Of a stretch of DNA of 32,551 nt, positions 16,267 through 23,362 are shown one piece after another. A program made the position numbers and the translations under genes. Within the stretch, counting starts at the first letter, position 1. Each line of letters begins with the position of its first letter. Source of the DNA: Komagataeibacter europaeus LMG 18890 (GTDB lineage Bacteria > Pseudomonadota > Alphaproteobacteria > Acetobacterales > Acetobacteraceae); assembly GCF_000285295.1 (NCBI RefSeq), contig NZ_CADP01000015.1:21816-54366 (forward strand), in the 5' to 3' direction. Below the pieces are notes generated by a model. It saw only the letters and a program-made list of their open reading frames with translations. It did not search any database and was not told the origin of the DNA.

Positions 16267-16500
16267 ATGGCAATGACGGCACAGGAAATCGAAACCTATA
16301 TCCGCGAAGCCCTGCCTGATGCGAAGATCCAGATCGATGATCTGGCGGGCGACGGGGACCACTACGCCTGCCGTGTCGTGAGCGAGGCCTTTCGCGGCCT
16401 GCCACGCGTGCGGCAGCACCAGCTGGTCTATAACGCGTTGCAGGGGCACATGGGCGGCAAGCTGCACGCCCTGGCCCTGCAGACGCAGACCCCGGACTGA
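16267..16500 (+). CDS. BolA-family protein (IbaG/BolA2-like)
   Basis: This 77-residue single-domain protein has the class II KH-like BolA fold. The family core is clear: GDHYACRVVSEAFRGLPRV, RQHQLVYNALQG and GGKLHALALQT. BolA proteins form [2Fe-2S]-bridged heterodimers with monothiol CGFS glutaredoxins, and such a glutaredoxin is encoded 37 bp downstream, so the two very likely act together in iron-sulfur handling. The motif set is closer to the IbaG/BolA2 branch than to E. coli BolA. ATG 16267 has a GCAGGAG ribosome site upstream. It follows purL by 19 bp and is probably read from the purine transcript. Confidence 0.94.
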   Translation: MAMTAQEIETYIREALPDAKIQIDDLAGDGDHYACRVVSEAFRGLPRVRQHQLVYNALQGHMGGKLHALALQTQTPD

Positions 16501-16537
16501 TCACGGATTCTTACCCCCAACGCAGGAAACGAAAACA

Positions 16538-16873
16538 ATGGCTGAAACAATCGCACAGCGCATCCAGGCGCAGATCGACGCCAACCCCGTCATGCTGTAC
16601 ATGAAGGGCGACGCCAACTTCCCGCAGTGCGGCTTCTCCGCGCGCGTGGTGCAGGTGCTCAAGCACCTTGGCGTGCCGTTCAAGACCGAGAACGTGCTGG
16701 CTGATCCCGAACTGCGGCAGGGCATCAAGGATTTCTCCAACTGGCCGACGGTGCCGCAGCTTTACATCAAGGGCGAATTCGTTGGTGGCTGCGATATCGT
16801 GACGGAAATGTACCAGACCGGCGAGCTGGAAAAGCTGCTGGCGGAAAAGGGCATCGCCACCGCCGCGGCCTGA
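16538..16873 (+). CDS. grxD: Monothiol glutaredoxin, Grx4/GrxD type
   Basis: The 111-residue product is a monothiol glutaredoxin with the CGFS active site (Cys31 in FPQCGFSARVV). Other marks of the Grx4 family are VMLYMKGD before it, the cis-Pro segment NWPTVPQLYI (about 68-77) and the C-terminal GEFVGGCDIVTEM glutathione-binding loop. These proteins bind a glutathione-ligated [2Fe-2S] cluster as dimers or with BolA and deliver clusters to targets. The BolA gene lies directly upstream. A strong hairpin at 16901-16938 probably ends the transcript. Confidence 0.96.
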   Translation: MAETIAQRIQAQIDANPVMLYMKGDANFPQCGFSARVVQVLKHLGVPFKTENVLADPELRQGIKDFSNWPTVPQLYIKGEFVGGCDIVTEMYQTGELEKLLAEKGIATAAA

Positions 16874-16900
16874 GTGCCTGCGCACCATAACGTGGTGGAT

Positions 16901-16943
16901 CGGGACGGGCGGGACAGAAATGTTCCGCCCGTTTCCCGTTTTG
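16901..16943 (+). terminator. Intrinsic-terminator-like hairpin after grxD
   Basis: A GC-rich stem joins 16901-16916 to 16921-16938 around a GAAA tetraloop (16917-16920), with core arms CGGGCGG and CCGCCCG and a two-base bulge. A short T-rich stretch (GTTTTG) follows. It lies 28 bp after the grxD stop and before the next gene, so it likely closes the purine/bolA/grxD unit. Confidence 0.75.
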
Positions 16944-17015
16944 TGGACAACATCCCTTGCGTCGCGCCCATGCTTTCGCCTAGCTTCGTGCAGGTTTGAA
17001 AAACAAGGGGGCCTG

Positions 17016-17357
17016 ATGCGCTACAGCGACTTGCGTTTTGCTACAATGTTACTGCTTGGCGCAGGTCTTGTTGGCAGCATCATAACCCCCGCCCACGCCC
17101 GTACCCACGCCGTGACGGACATGGAAGCCGACCGGCTGACACTGGGCGCGCTGACGGCGGCCCCGCCGCCGGTCCGGCATGTGGCCTATGCCCGTCGCGC
17201 GGGTGGCCATGGTGGCCATGGCGCCCCGGTCGTGATGGCGGCGAACCACAGTTCGGCGGCCCATACGCGCCGTACCATGGTCCATGCCATCGTCTATCAC
17301 CCGCATGGCACGGTGGCCCACCACATCCACCCCACGGCGGCCCGCCACCGCACCTGA
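17016..17357 (+). CDS. Small secreted His-rich protein
   Basis: No known family is recognised. The 113-residue product has a signal peptide (core FATMLLLGAGLVGSII, cleavage near AHA at about residues 26-28). The mature chain has no Cys but many His residues, including GGHGGHG, ANHSSAAH, HAIVYHPHG, AHHIHP and a terminal ARHRT. Such density could let it bind metals in the periplasm, which is inference. ATG 17016 has an AAGGGGG ribosome site upstream. The frame is also open back to 16920, but that would run through the grxD terminator hairpin, so the shorter start is preferred. The gene converges on yraN with a 15-bp gap. Confidence 0.7.
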   Translation: MRYSDLRFATMLLLGAGLVGSIITPAHARTHAVTDMEADRLTLGALTAAPPPVRHVAYARRAGGHGGHGAPVVMAANHSSAAHTRRTMVHAIVYHPHGTVAHHIHPTAARHRT

Positions 17358-17372
17358 TCCCGGGCAGCGGCC

Positions 17373-17771
17373 TCAATACTGCCTGAAGGCGTCCGGTATC
17401 CATTCCACGACATTGCCCGGCAACACCGCGCACAGATCGAAGCGCATGCTGTCGTAAACCCAGTGCGGGTTGGCCGCGCATAGAAATCGCGCGGCGTTCA
17501 TGATACGCGCCACCTGCGCCGGGCGGATGGCTTCGCCCGCCGCCAGCAGGGACGGGCGTGCCTTGACTTCGGCAAAGATCAGGCAGCCCGCCTGCAGCGC
17601 CACGATATCCACTTCTCCCCATCGCGTGCGGGCGCGGTGCAGCAGCACCTGTCCGCCACGGGCCTGAATATCCGCGATCGCCAGCCGTTCCGCCGCCATG
17701 CCATCAGCGCAGGCCCGCCTGCCGCGCCGCTGGCGGTGGAGGGGAGCGGGGGCAGCATTACGCATTGTCAT
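17373..17771 (-). CDS. yraN: UPF0102/YraN-family putative nuclease-fold protein
   Basis: The family is conserved in bacteria, has a PD-(D/E)XK endonuclease-like fold and remains without an agreed function. The 132-residue product carries the signature RTRWGEVDIVALQAGCLIFAEVKAR (in parts RTRWGEVDIVA and IFAEVKAR), with the acidic residues and Lys of the fold. The C-terminal RFDLCAV also fits. I chose ATG 17771, which has AGGAA 9 bp upstream; ATG 17765 or a longer frame up to 17837 are alternatives. It is divergent from the cardiolipin synthase with about 113 bp between them. Confidence 0.88.
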   Translation of the reverse strand: MTMRNAAPAPLHRQRRGRRACADGMAAERLAIADIQARGGQVLLHRARTRWGEVDIVALQAGCLIFAEVKARPSLLAAGEAIRPAQVARIMNAARFLCAANPHWVYDSMRFDLCAVLPGNVVEWIPDAFRQY

Positions 17772-17884
17772 GCTTTGTTTTTCCTGCGGCTGGCATGGGT
17801 GTGTAAAACCCGGCTGGTAGGATATAGCAGGCAGCACGACCGGGCTTTGTCGGCCATGGGGAAAACGCCGCGGGCCGCGACAGG

Positions 17885-19312
17885 ATGTGCGACATGCTTC
17901 TTCATTTCCTGACCATATGGGATCTTTGCCTGCTGCTGGCGCGCGTGTCCATCATCGCGGCGGTGGTGGTGCATGTGCTGCTGACCAAGCGCGATGTCGG
18001 GGCGTCCATCGGCTGGATTGGCGTGACCGTGCTCATGCCACTGACGGGTGGGGCGCTGTACCTGATGTTCGGCATCAACCGCGTGCACCGGCGCGCGCGG
18101 CGCATGGCGGGACAGCACCCGTGGCGCAGCCGCACCATGTCGTCGCAATGGCGGCGTGACGAATCCGGGGCCTTCGCGCCGCTGGCCTCCATGGTGGGCA
18201 AGCTGACCGGCCGCCCGCTGCTGGGTGGTAACGCGATCATGCCCATGCATGATGGGGACACCGTCTATCCCCGCATGCTGGACGCCATAAACGGCGCGCG
18301 GCACAGCGTGCTGATGTGTTCGTACATCTTCCGTGACGACCGGATCGGGCGGCAGTTCTGTGACGCGCTGGTCGCGGCCCACAGGCGGGGCGCGCAGGTG
18401 CGCGTGCTGGTTGATGGCGTGGGATCGGGATATTTCAACTGTGGCGTGGGGCGCATCCTGCATGACGCGGGGGTGCCGGTGGGGCGGTTCATGCATTCCA
18501 TGCTGCCGTGGCGCATGCCGTTCATCAACATGCGCGACCACAAGAAGATACTGGTGGTGGACGGGCTGACCGGATTCATGGGCGGGCTGAACATTGGCGT
18601 GGAAAACATTGCCGCATACCATCCCCGCCACCCGGTATCGGACACGCATTTTGAACTGAAGGGCCCGGTCGTCCACCAGTTGAGCGAGGCCTTCGCCCGC
18701 GACTGGGCCTTTACCCGGGGCGAGGAACTGACGGCGGACATCTATTTCCCGCGTCAGGACAGCCACGGCCCCAGCCTGAGCCGCGTCGTGACCGCGGGCC
18801 CGGACATGGATCTGGAAAAGATCGAATACACCATGCTGCAGGCTTTCACCCTGGCGCGGCGCAGCATCCGGATCATGACGCCGTATTTCCTGCCCGATGA
18901 CCGGTTCCTGACCGCACTTGCACTTGCGTCCATGCGCGGGATCGAGGTGGATATCGTCGTGCCGTGGCACAGCAACCATACCGTGCTGGACTGGGCGCGG
19001 TCGGCCAACCTGCCGCGATTCCTTGATTCGGGGTGCCGGATCTGGCTGGCGCGGCCGCCGTTCAACCATTCCAAGCTGATGGTGGTGGACCGGCACTGGT
19101 CATTCGTCGGCAGTTCCAACCTGGACGTGCGCAGCCTGCGGCTGAACTTTGAAATCAACCTGGAAGCGTATGACGGGACGCTGGCGGCCATGATTGATGA
19201 TTTCATCGCCACCCACCGCCATGTGCGCCTGACGCACCATGACCTTGACCGCCGTTCCTTCCCGCTCAAGATGCGGGACGCGGCGGCGCGGCTGTTCCTG
19301 CCTTACCTGTAG
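17885..19312 (+). CDS. cls: Cardiolipin synthase (phospholipase D family)
   Basis: The protein condenses two phosphatidylglycerol molecules to cardiolipin and glycerol at the inner membrane. The 475 residues begin with two hydrophobic N-terminal segments (about 7-30 and 38-60), as in ClsA-type enzymes. Two PLD catalytic HKD motifs follow: His219/Lys221/Asp226 in MRDHKKILVVDG and His395/Lys397/Asp402 in FNHSKLMVVD. The first is followed by GFMGGLNIG and the second by FVGSSNLDVRS. ATG 17885 (MCDML) is the likely start, with AGG directly upstream; an in-frame ATG three codons later is possible. PgpA at 6447 makes its substrate. Repeat copy 3 lies 56 bp after the stop. Confidence 0.93.
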   Translation: MCDMLLHFLTIWDLCLLLARVSIIAAVVVHVLLTKRDVGASIGWIGVTVLMPLTGGALYLMFGINRVHRRARRMAGQHPWRSRTMSSQWRRDESGAFAPLASMVGKLTGRPLLGGNAIMPMHDGDTVYPRMLDAINGARHSVLMCSYIFRDDRIGRQFCDALVAAHRRGAQVRVLVDGVGSGYFNCGVGRILHDAGVPVGRFMHSMLPWRMPFINMRDHKKILVVDGLTGFMGGLNIGVENIAAYHPRHPVSDTHFELKGPVVHQLSEAFARDWAFTRGEELTADIYFPRQDSHGPSLSRVVTAGPDMDLEKIEYTMLQAFTLARRSIRIMTPYFLPDDRFLTALALASMRGIEVDIVVPWHSNHTVLDWARSANLPRFLDSGCRIWLARPPFNHSKLMVVDRHWSFVGSSNLDVRSLRLNFEINLEAYDGTLAAMIDDFIATHRHVRLTHHDLDRRSFPLKMRDAAARLFLPYL

Positions 19313-19368
19313 GGCGGGGTGAATTGACAGGGTCGGGCGGGCATGCCTACCATTGCATATGAGCAATA

Positions 19369-19447
19369 AAAGTTTCCGGGTGCCGCCTTTTTTCAAAAGG
19401 ACGGCGTATTCCGAAGCTTGTTGAAAAAAGCTTCACCCAAAACCTTT
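19369..19447 (+). repeat. Three-stem intergenic repeat, copy 3
   Basis: The outer arms AAAGTTTCCGGG (19369-19380) and CCCAAAACCTTT (19436-19447) pair with three mismatches. Hairpin 1 is GCCG-CCTTTT with AAAAGG-A-CGGC (one bulged A), and hairpin 2 is GAAGCTT with AAGCTTC. It lies after cls and before the membrane b-type cytochrome gene. The orientation is the same relative to the preceding gene as in the other copies. Confidence 0.8.
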
Positions 19448-19515
19448 GCCACCTTCCATCAACGGCTTTCTCTGAAGCAGTCCCTTATGGCCATGCCACA
19501 TATATCGCGTGTCGC

Positions 19516-20220
19516 ATGTTCCTGATCCTGCCATTATGCGCGGCCTATAGCGTTTTCCTGCTGTGTTTCTGGCCATGCGGCATCATGCACCTGTCCACTG
19601 CGTGGGAGGTCAGCATGCTGTGCGGGTTTTCGGCGCTGTTTTTCCTGCTCACGCTGTTTGCCCTGACCGGGCGCCCGCTGCCCGAACCCTTTTTTGACGG
19701 CCGGTTCTTCCTGACCCTGCACCGCTGGCTGGCGTGGCTGTTCGTCGGGCTGGTGGCGCTGCATGCCGGGGTGGTCATGTGGGTGGATCCGCAGACGTTG
19801 TATGACCTGTGGCCATCGGGCGCGCCCGGCATGCAGTTCGGCGCGGCGGCGGCCCTGCTGGCGGTGGTGACGCCGTGCCTTGCGTTGCAGCGCGTGCGCC
19901 GTGGGCTTTACGCGACGGCGGCCATGTTTCGCCGCTCGCACGCGATGCTGGCGATGGCGGTACTCGGGGCCTCGGTTTTCCATGTCGTGGCGACACGGGT
20001 GCATGTGGCCCTGTGGTGGCAGGTCTGGCTGTGTGTCGGGATCGCCATGGTCGCCTGCATGCTGCCGGTGGGGGAACGCTGGCTGCTGGCGCGCGTGCCC
20101 ACCCGTCGCGACGGGCGCAGGCGGCGGCTGCACACGGCGTATCTGGCCCGCGGGCTGGTTGGCGTCATGCTGTGCGTGGCCGCGTCCGAAACGGTGGTGT
20201 TCGTGTTATGGCGGCATTAG
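19516..20220 (+). CDS. Ferric-reductase-like transmembrane di-heme b protein
   Basis: This 234-residue polytopic membrane protein has about six to seven hydrophobic helices. Two helices each carry two His spaced 14 apart: His69/His83 (LHRWLAWLFVGLVALH) and His142/His156 (SHAMLAMAVLGASVFH). This is the bis-heme pattern of the ferric reductase/NADPH oxidase/MsrQ superfamily. No FAD or NAD(P) domain follows, so it is the membrane core only. The 3' end overlaps the start of a tetraheme c-type cytochrome by 13 bp, which suggests the two form one electron-transfer unit across the inner membrane. Electron source and acceptor are unknown; MsrQ-like quinol-linked delivery is one possibility. ATG 19516 has no strong ribosome site. 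Confidence 0.8.
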   Translation: MFLILPLCAAYSVFLLCFWPCGIMHLSTAWEVSMLCGFSALFFLLTLFALTGRPLPEPFFDGRFFLTLHRWLAWLFVGLVALHAGVVMWVDPQTLYDLWPSGAPGMQFGAAAALLAVVTPCLALQRVRRGLYATAAMFRRSHAMLAMAVLGASVFHVVATRVHVALWWQVWLCVGIAMVACMLPVGERWLLARVPTRRDGRRRRLHTAYLARGLVGVMLCVAASETVVFVLWRH

Positions 20221-20609
20221 GCCTGCGGCGCGCGATGGCGCCTGTCCTGACGGCAATCGGGCTTGTGGCCCTGTTCGCCCTGCTTGTGGCCGGGCACCGG
20301 ATGACGGTCGCGACAGGGCAGGACATTCCCCTTGTGTTCCACCACCGCGCGCATGGGGGCTATAACTGTGTCACCTGCCACCATGATTTCCTCAAACCGG
20401 TGGTGACACCGGCGACACACCGCACCTGCATCGCCTGCCACAGGGAAACGCCGCAACTGGCCCCCATCATGCGCGACCAGTTCCATGAACTGTGCGAAGG
20501 CTGCCACCTGAACCTGCAGCAGCAGGGCCGGCAGGCGGGGCCGGTGCATGAATGCCGCGACTGCCATGCCCGCAGACCCGACATCCCGGCGCATGGGCGG
20601 CTGTTCTGA
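20208..20609 (+). CDS. Tetraheme cytochrome c3-like protein, membrane-anchored or exported
   Basis: The 133-residue product has an N-terminal hydrophobic segment (about 12-29) that serves as signal or anchor. Four CxxCH heme-attachment sites follow: Cys54-His58, Cys74-His78, Cys96-His100 and Cys116-His120. The segment FHHRAHGGYNCVTCHH is typical of class III cytochromes, and extra His residues (45, 46, 49, 59, 71, 93, 114) could be distal ligands, giving bis-His low-potential hemes. Class III cytochromes are best known from anaerobic sulfate and metal reducers, so the setting in an aerobic acetic acid bacterium is unusual. ATG 20208 overlaps the membrane heme-b gene; ATG 20232 is an alternative. 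Partner and acceptor are inferred, not shown. Confidence 0.85.
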   Translation: MAALGLRRAMAPVLTAIGLVALFALLVAGHRMTVATGQDIPLVFHHRAHGGYNCVTCHHDFLKPVVTPATHRTCIACHRETPQLAPIMRDQFHELCEGCHLNLQQQGRQAGPVHECRDCHARRPDIPAHGRLF

Positions 20610-20618
20610 CGCGCAGGT

Positions 20619-21311
20619 TCAGCGCATGGGCCTGAGCAGGACGGAAATGGGGCGGTGGTCGGATGCGTAATTCTCGATCACATGGCGTTCGATACAGGTC
20701 AGGCCGCGCACAAGGCAGCGGTCCAGCCGGATGGGCAGCATATCGGCCATGCGGTGCGTGGGTTCGCGTGGCCCCACGTCATGGAAATGCCGGATCAGGG
20801 CGGGACCGACCTGGTTGAAATCCCCCAGTATGGCGGCCTGGTGCGGCAGGATCTGCACGACGCGGCGCAACTGCCTGCGGTTGAGCAACTGCCCGTGCGA
20901 CAGGTGGACATTGGCCACCGTCACCGTCCCGCAATCCACGATCTGGGCCACGCGGCGGATCAGCGTGCCGGCGGGCAGGGTGCAGGTCAGCGGCTGGCGG
21001 CGGTAGGGCCACGGGCTCCAGCATGCCAGGCCGTGTATGCGGCCGGGCAGGGGGGAACGCGCGTAATGCCCGCCGATCAGCGTGGGCAGGGCATCGATTT
21101 CCACCGTTGCTTCCTGCATCAGCATAAGGTCGGGCCGTTCGACGCGGATCAGGTCGATCACGTCACGTACCGTCGCCCCGATGCGGCGCAGCAGGTTCCA
21201 GCTGACGATCTTGATCGCCTCGCCCTCGCGCGGGGTCAGGTCCATCTGCGGTGGCGTGCCGTGCCGGGGCTGGATTGAGGGCAGGCGAAGGTAGGGGCGC
21301 GCTAGGGTCAT
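20619..21311 (-). CDS. Endonuclease/exonuclease/phosphatase (EEP) family protein
   Basis: This metal-dependent phosphodiesterase family cleaves nucleic acids, phosphoinositides or sphingomyelin. The 230-residue protein has the full motif series: SWNLL (about 37), LMLMQEATVE with the metal-binding Glu, VANVHLSHGQLLNRRQL, ILGDFNQVGP, and the C-terminal YASDHRPISVLL with the catalytic Asp-His. No signal peptide is evident. The substrate cannot be deduced. Its ATG overlaps the stop of the upstream permease gene as ATGA (21308-21311), so the two are co-translated. It converges on the tetraheme cytochrome gene with a 9-bp gap. Confidence 0.88.
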   Translation of the reverse strand: MTLARPYLRLPSIQPRHGTPPQMDLTPREGEAIKIVSWNLLRRIGATVRDVIDLIRVERPDLMLMQEATVEIDALPTLIGGHYARSPLPGRIHGLACWSPWPYRRQPLTCTLPAGTLIRRVAQIVDCGTVTVANVHLSHGQLLNRRQLRRVVQILPHQAAILGDFNQVGPALIRHFHDVGPREPTHRMADMLPIRLDRCLVRGLTCIERHVIENYASDHRPISVLLRPMR

Positions 21312-22384
21312 GGTTCGATAAACGGCTCGCGTATTTCGTCAGGGACGGGATCTCTGGACCGGGGATCGCCGGCAGCGAATTCGGCAGTCAGGGTATAGCC
21401 CACGCCAATCAGGACGGGACCAAGGAAAATGCCCAGCCCCCCGAAGGTCAGCACCCCCCCCAGCACGCCCAGCACGGTCAGCAGGTAGGGCATCTGCGCC
21501 CCGCGCGCGATGAACATGGGCCGGATGACGTGGTCCGCCCCCGATACGATGATCGTGCCGTACAGCAGCAGGAAGATGCCCCAGCCAGGATGGTGGGTCA
21601 GCAGCAGGAACACGGCGGCGGGAATCCAGATCAGCGGCGCGCCGATGGGCAGCACCGCGACAAAGGCGGTCACCGCGCCCAGCAGCACGGGGCTGGAAAT
21701 GCCCGCGATGGCGAAGCCGATACTGGTCAGGATGCCCTGGATGATGGCGGTGCCAAGGATGCCGTACACCGTGACGCGTATGGTCCGGCCCACGATGCGC
21801 AGGATCCGGTCGGCATACACCCCCGCGATCCGCCGCACCACGGCGACGAAGGTATCGCCCAGCGCATCGCCGCCCAGCCAGAAGAAGAAGGAAATGAACA
21901 GCGCCATGGCCAGATGCGCCAGCCCGCTGGCCAATTGCATCATGGCGGTCAGGATCGATTGCCCGATGCGCCCGGCATAGGGGCGCACGATCTGGTCTAT
22001 GCTGCCGATGTCAACCGACCATTTCTGCCATTTTTCAACAATTTCAGGGCCGAAATGCGGAATATGCGCAATGCGCGCGGGCAGCGGCGGCAGGTGCAGC
22101 GTGCCCACCGCGTCCACCACGTACTGCAGTGTCGCCGGGACATCGGCAATGCTGCTGGACACCACGGCGGCCAGCGGCACCACCAGCACCAGCGCGCACA
22201 GCACCGTCATGATCAGGGCCGCGGGCAGCAGCGACATGTGCCGCCGCAGCCGCATGAACACCGGCCATGTGGAAAAGGTCAGGATCGCAGCCCACAGCAG
22301 GGCGGTCATGAACGGATACAGGATCAGGACGCAGCCGAATGCGATCCCCCCCAGCATCAGTCCCATCATGATACGTTCGACCAT
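21308..22384 (-). CDS. AI-2E family transporter (PerM/TqsA-like permease)
   Basis: This 358-residue polytopic membrane protein has the AI-2E family topology: two N-terminal helices, a soluble stretch (about 95-150) and a C-terminal bundle. Recognisable segments are FFFWLGGDAL, GILGTAIIQGILTSIGFAIAG, LPIGAPLIWIPAAVFLL, DHVIRPMFIARGAQMPYLLTVLGVLGG and the terminal FGGLGIFLGPVLIG. Relatives export autoinducer-2 (TqsA), act in Na+/H+ antiport, or have unknown substrates, so no quorum-sensing role should be assumed. It is the first gene of the minus-strand pair with the EEP protein and is divergent from sseA across 118 bp. Confidence 0.9.
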   Translation of the reverse strand: MVERIMMGLMLGGIAFGCVLILYPFMTALLWAAILTFSTWPVFMRLRRHMSLLPAALIMTVLCALVLVVPLAAVVSSSIADVPATLQYVVDAVGTLHLPPLPARIAHIPHFGPEIVEKWQKWSVDIGSIDQIVRPYAGRIGQSILTAMMQLASGLAHLAMALFISFFFWLGGDALGDTFVAVVRRIAGVYADRILRIVGRTIRVTVYGILGTAIIQGILTSIGFAIAGISSPVLLGAVTAFVAVLPIGAPLIWIPAAVFLLLTHHPGWGIFLLLYGTIIVSGADHVIRPMFIARGAQMPYLLTVLGVLGGVLTFGGLGIFLGPVLIGVGYTLTAEFAAGDPRSRDPVPDEIREPFIEP

Positions 22385-22412
22385 AGCGGTGGCGTATCCC
22401 CTCCTGCCATTA

Positions 22413-22442
22413 AACGAAAGACAAATGTTCAGGACTTTCGTT
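22413..22442. promoter_or_regulatory. Inverted repeat in the divergent AI-2E/sseA intergenic region
   Basis: AACGAAAG (22413-22420) and CTTTCGTT (22435-22442) form a perfect 8-bp inverted repeat with a 14-bp spacer. It is flanked by two copies of GTGGCGTAT in direct orientation (22389-22397 and 22446-22454). Position between divergent genes makes an operator plausible. No factor can be named, and the AI-2E start lies only 29 bp away, so an mRNA-leader role is also possible. Confidence 0.35.
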
Positions 22443-22502
22443 CCCGTGGCGTATGCTGCACCTTATTATGCGACACGCAATTCCTAAACACCGGGAGAAG
22501 GT

Positions 22503-23351
22503 ATGCATCCGCTGATCTCAGCCACAGACCTGGCACAGGCCATCCAGCATGGCGACATCCTTGTGCTCGATGCCTCCATGGCGTTGCCGGGACAGGCCTT
22601 CGACCCGCAGCAGCGTTTCGCCAATGCCCATGTCGCCGGTGCCGTGCGGTTTGACATCGACACGTTTTCCGATCCGGATTCCCCCCTGCCGCATACCATT
22701 CCCGGTCAGGCCCGCTTCGCCCGTCTTGCGACCGAACGCGGCATGGCGAACACGAAACGCATCGTGTTCTATGACCAGGACGGCATGGCCTGCGCCGCGC
22801 GCGCATGGTGGCTGACGCGCCTGTTCGGTCATGAACGGGTGCAGGTGCTCGAAGGCGGGCTGCCCGCATGGAAAAGCGCGGGGCTGGCGCTTGAAACCGG
22901 GCCGGACCTTGCCGCCCCCGCGCCCTTTGTCAGCCGCCCGCGCTACGGCCGGCTGCACGGCACGGGCGACGTGCTGGACATCGTGCATGGCCGCCTGCCG
23001 GGGCTGATCCTTGACGCCCGCAGCCGGGGCCGGTTCGAGGGCCGCGACCCCGAACCCCGCGCCGGGATCGAATCCGGCCACATGCCCGGCGCGCGCAGCC
23101 TGCCCTATACCGAACTGCTGGATGACAATGGCCGCTTCCTGCCCGTTGATACGCTGAAGGAAAAGTTCGCCAGCCTTGGCGTGACCGACAGCACGCCCGT
23201 GACGTGTTCGTGCGGCAGCGGCATGACCGCGTGCATGATCGCTCTGGCGCTGGTCAGCATCGGGGGCGGCGCGGGGGAACCCGCGGTCTATGACGGGTCA
23301 TGGGCGGAATGGGCGTCCACGCCTGATTCGCCCATCGTGTGCGGCGCGTAA
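22503..23351 (+). CDS. sseA: 3-mercaptopyruvate/thiosulfate sulfurtransferase
   Basis: This two-domain rhodanese transfers sulfur from 3-mercaptopyruvate (or thiosulfate) to a thiol or cyanide acceptor. The 282 residues comprise an inactive N-terminal rhodanese domain (about 1-130, HVAGAVRFDID) and an active C-terminal domain (about 160-282, IESGHMPGARSLPY). The active-site loop is CGSGMTA with Cys237; the CGSG(V/M)TA form is typical of mercaptopyruvate sulfurtransferase, while thiosulfate-specific rhodaneses usually have CRxGxxR. A GGGAGAAGG ribosome site directly precedes ATG 22503. metC follows after 11 bp, giving a small sulfur amino acid unit. Confidence 0.93.
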   Translation: MHPLISATDLAQAIQHGDILVLDASMALPGQAFDPQQRFANAHVAGAVRFDIDTFSDPDSPLPHTIPGQARFARLATERGMANTKRIVFYDQDGMACAARAWWLTRLFGHERVQVLEGGLPAWKSAGLALETGPDLAAPAPFVSRPRYGRLHGTGDVLDIVHGRLPGLILDARSRGRFEGRDPEPRAGIESGHMPGARSLPYTELLDDNGRFLPVDTLKEKFASLGVTDSTPVTCSCGSGMTACMIALALVSIGGGAGEPAVYDGSWAEWASTPDSPIVCGA

Positions 23352-23362
23352 GGGCGGCCGAC

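Noticed and set aside
17160-17350. A CRISPR or tandem-repeat array suggested by recurring GGCCATGG-like words
   Set aside because: The recurrences come from codons for Gly-His-Gly in the secreted protein; spacing is irregular and there are no spacers.
17768-19096. A 442-codon minus-strand frame opposite cls
   Set aside because: The plus strand encodes both HKD motifs of cardiolipin synthase; the antisense product has no domain.
21308-22384. Quorum-sensing autoinducer-2 export
   Set aside because: The AI-2E family name reflects one member; there is no luxS or lsr gene here, and the substrate cannot be read from sequence.
21251-22654. A 467-codon plus-strand frame opposite the AI-2E permease
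   Set aside because: Composition is Gln/His/Arg/Gly-rich, and it runs into sseA in another frame; the minus strand holds a normal polytopic permease.
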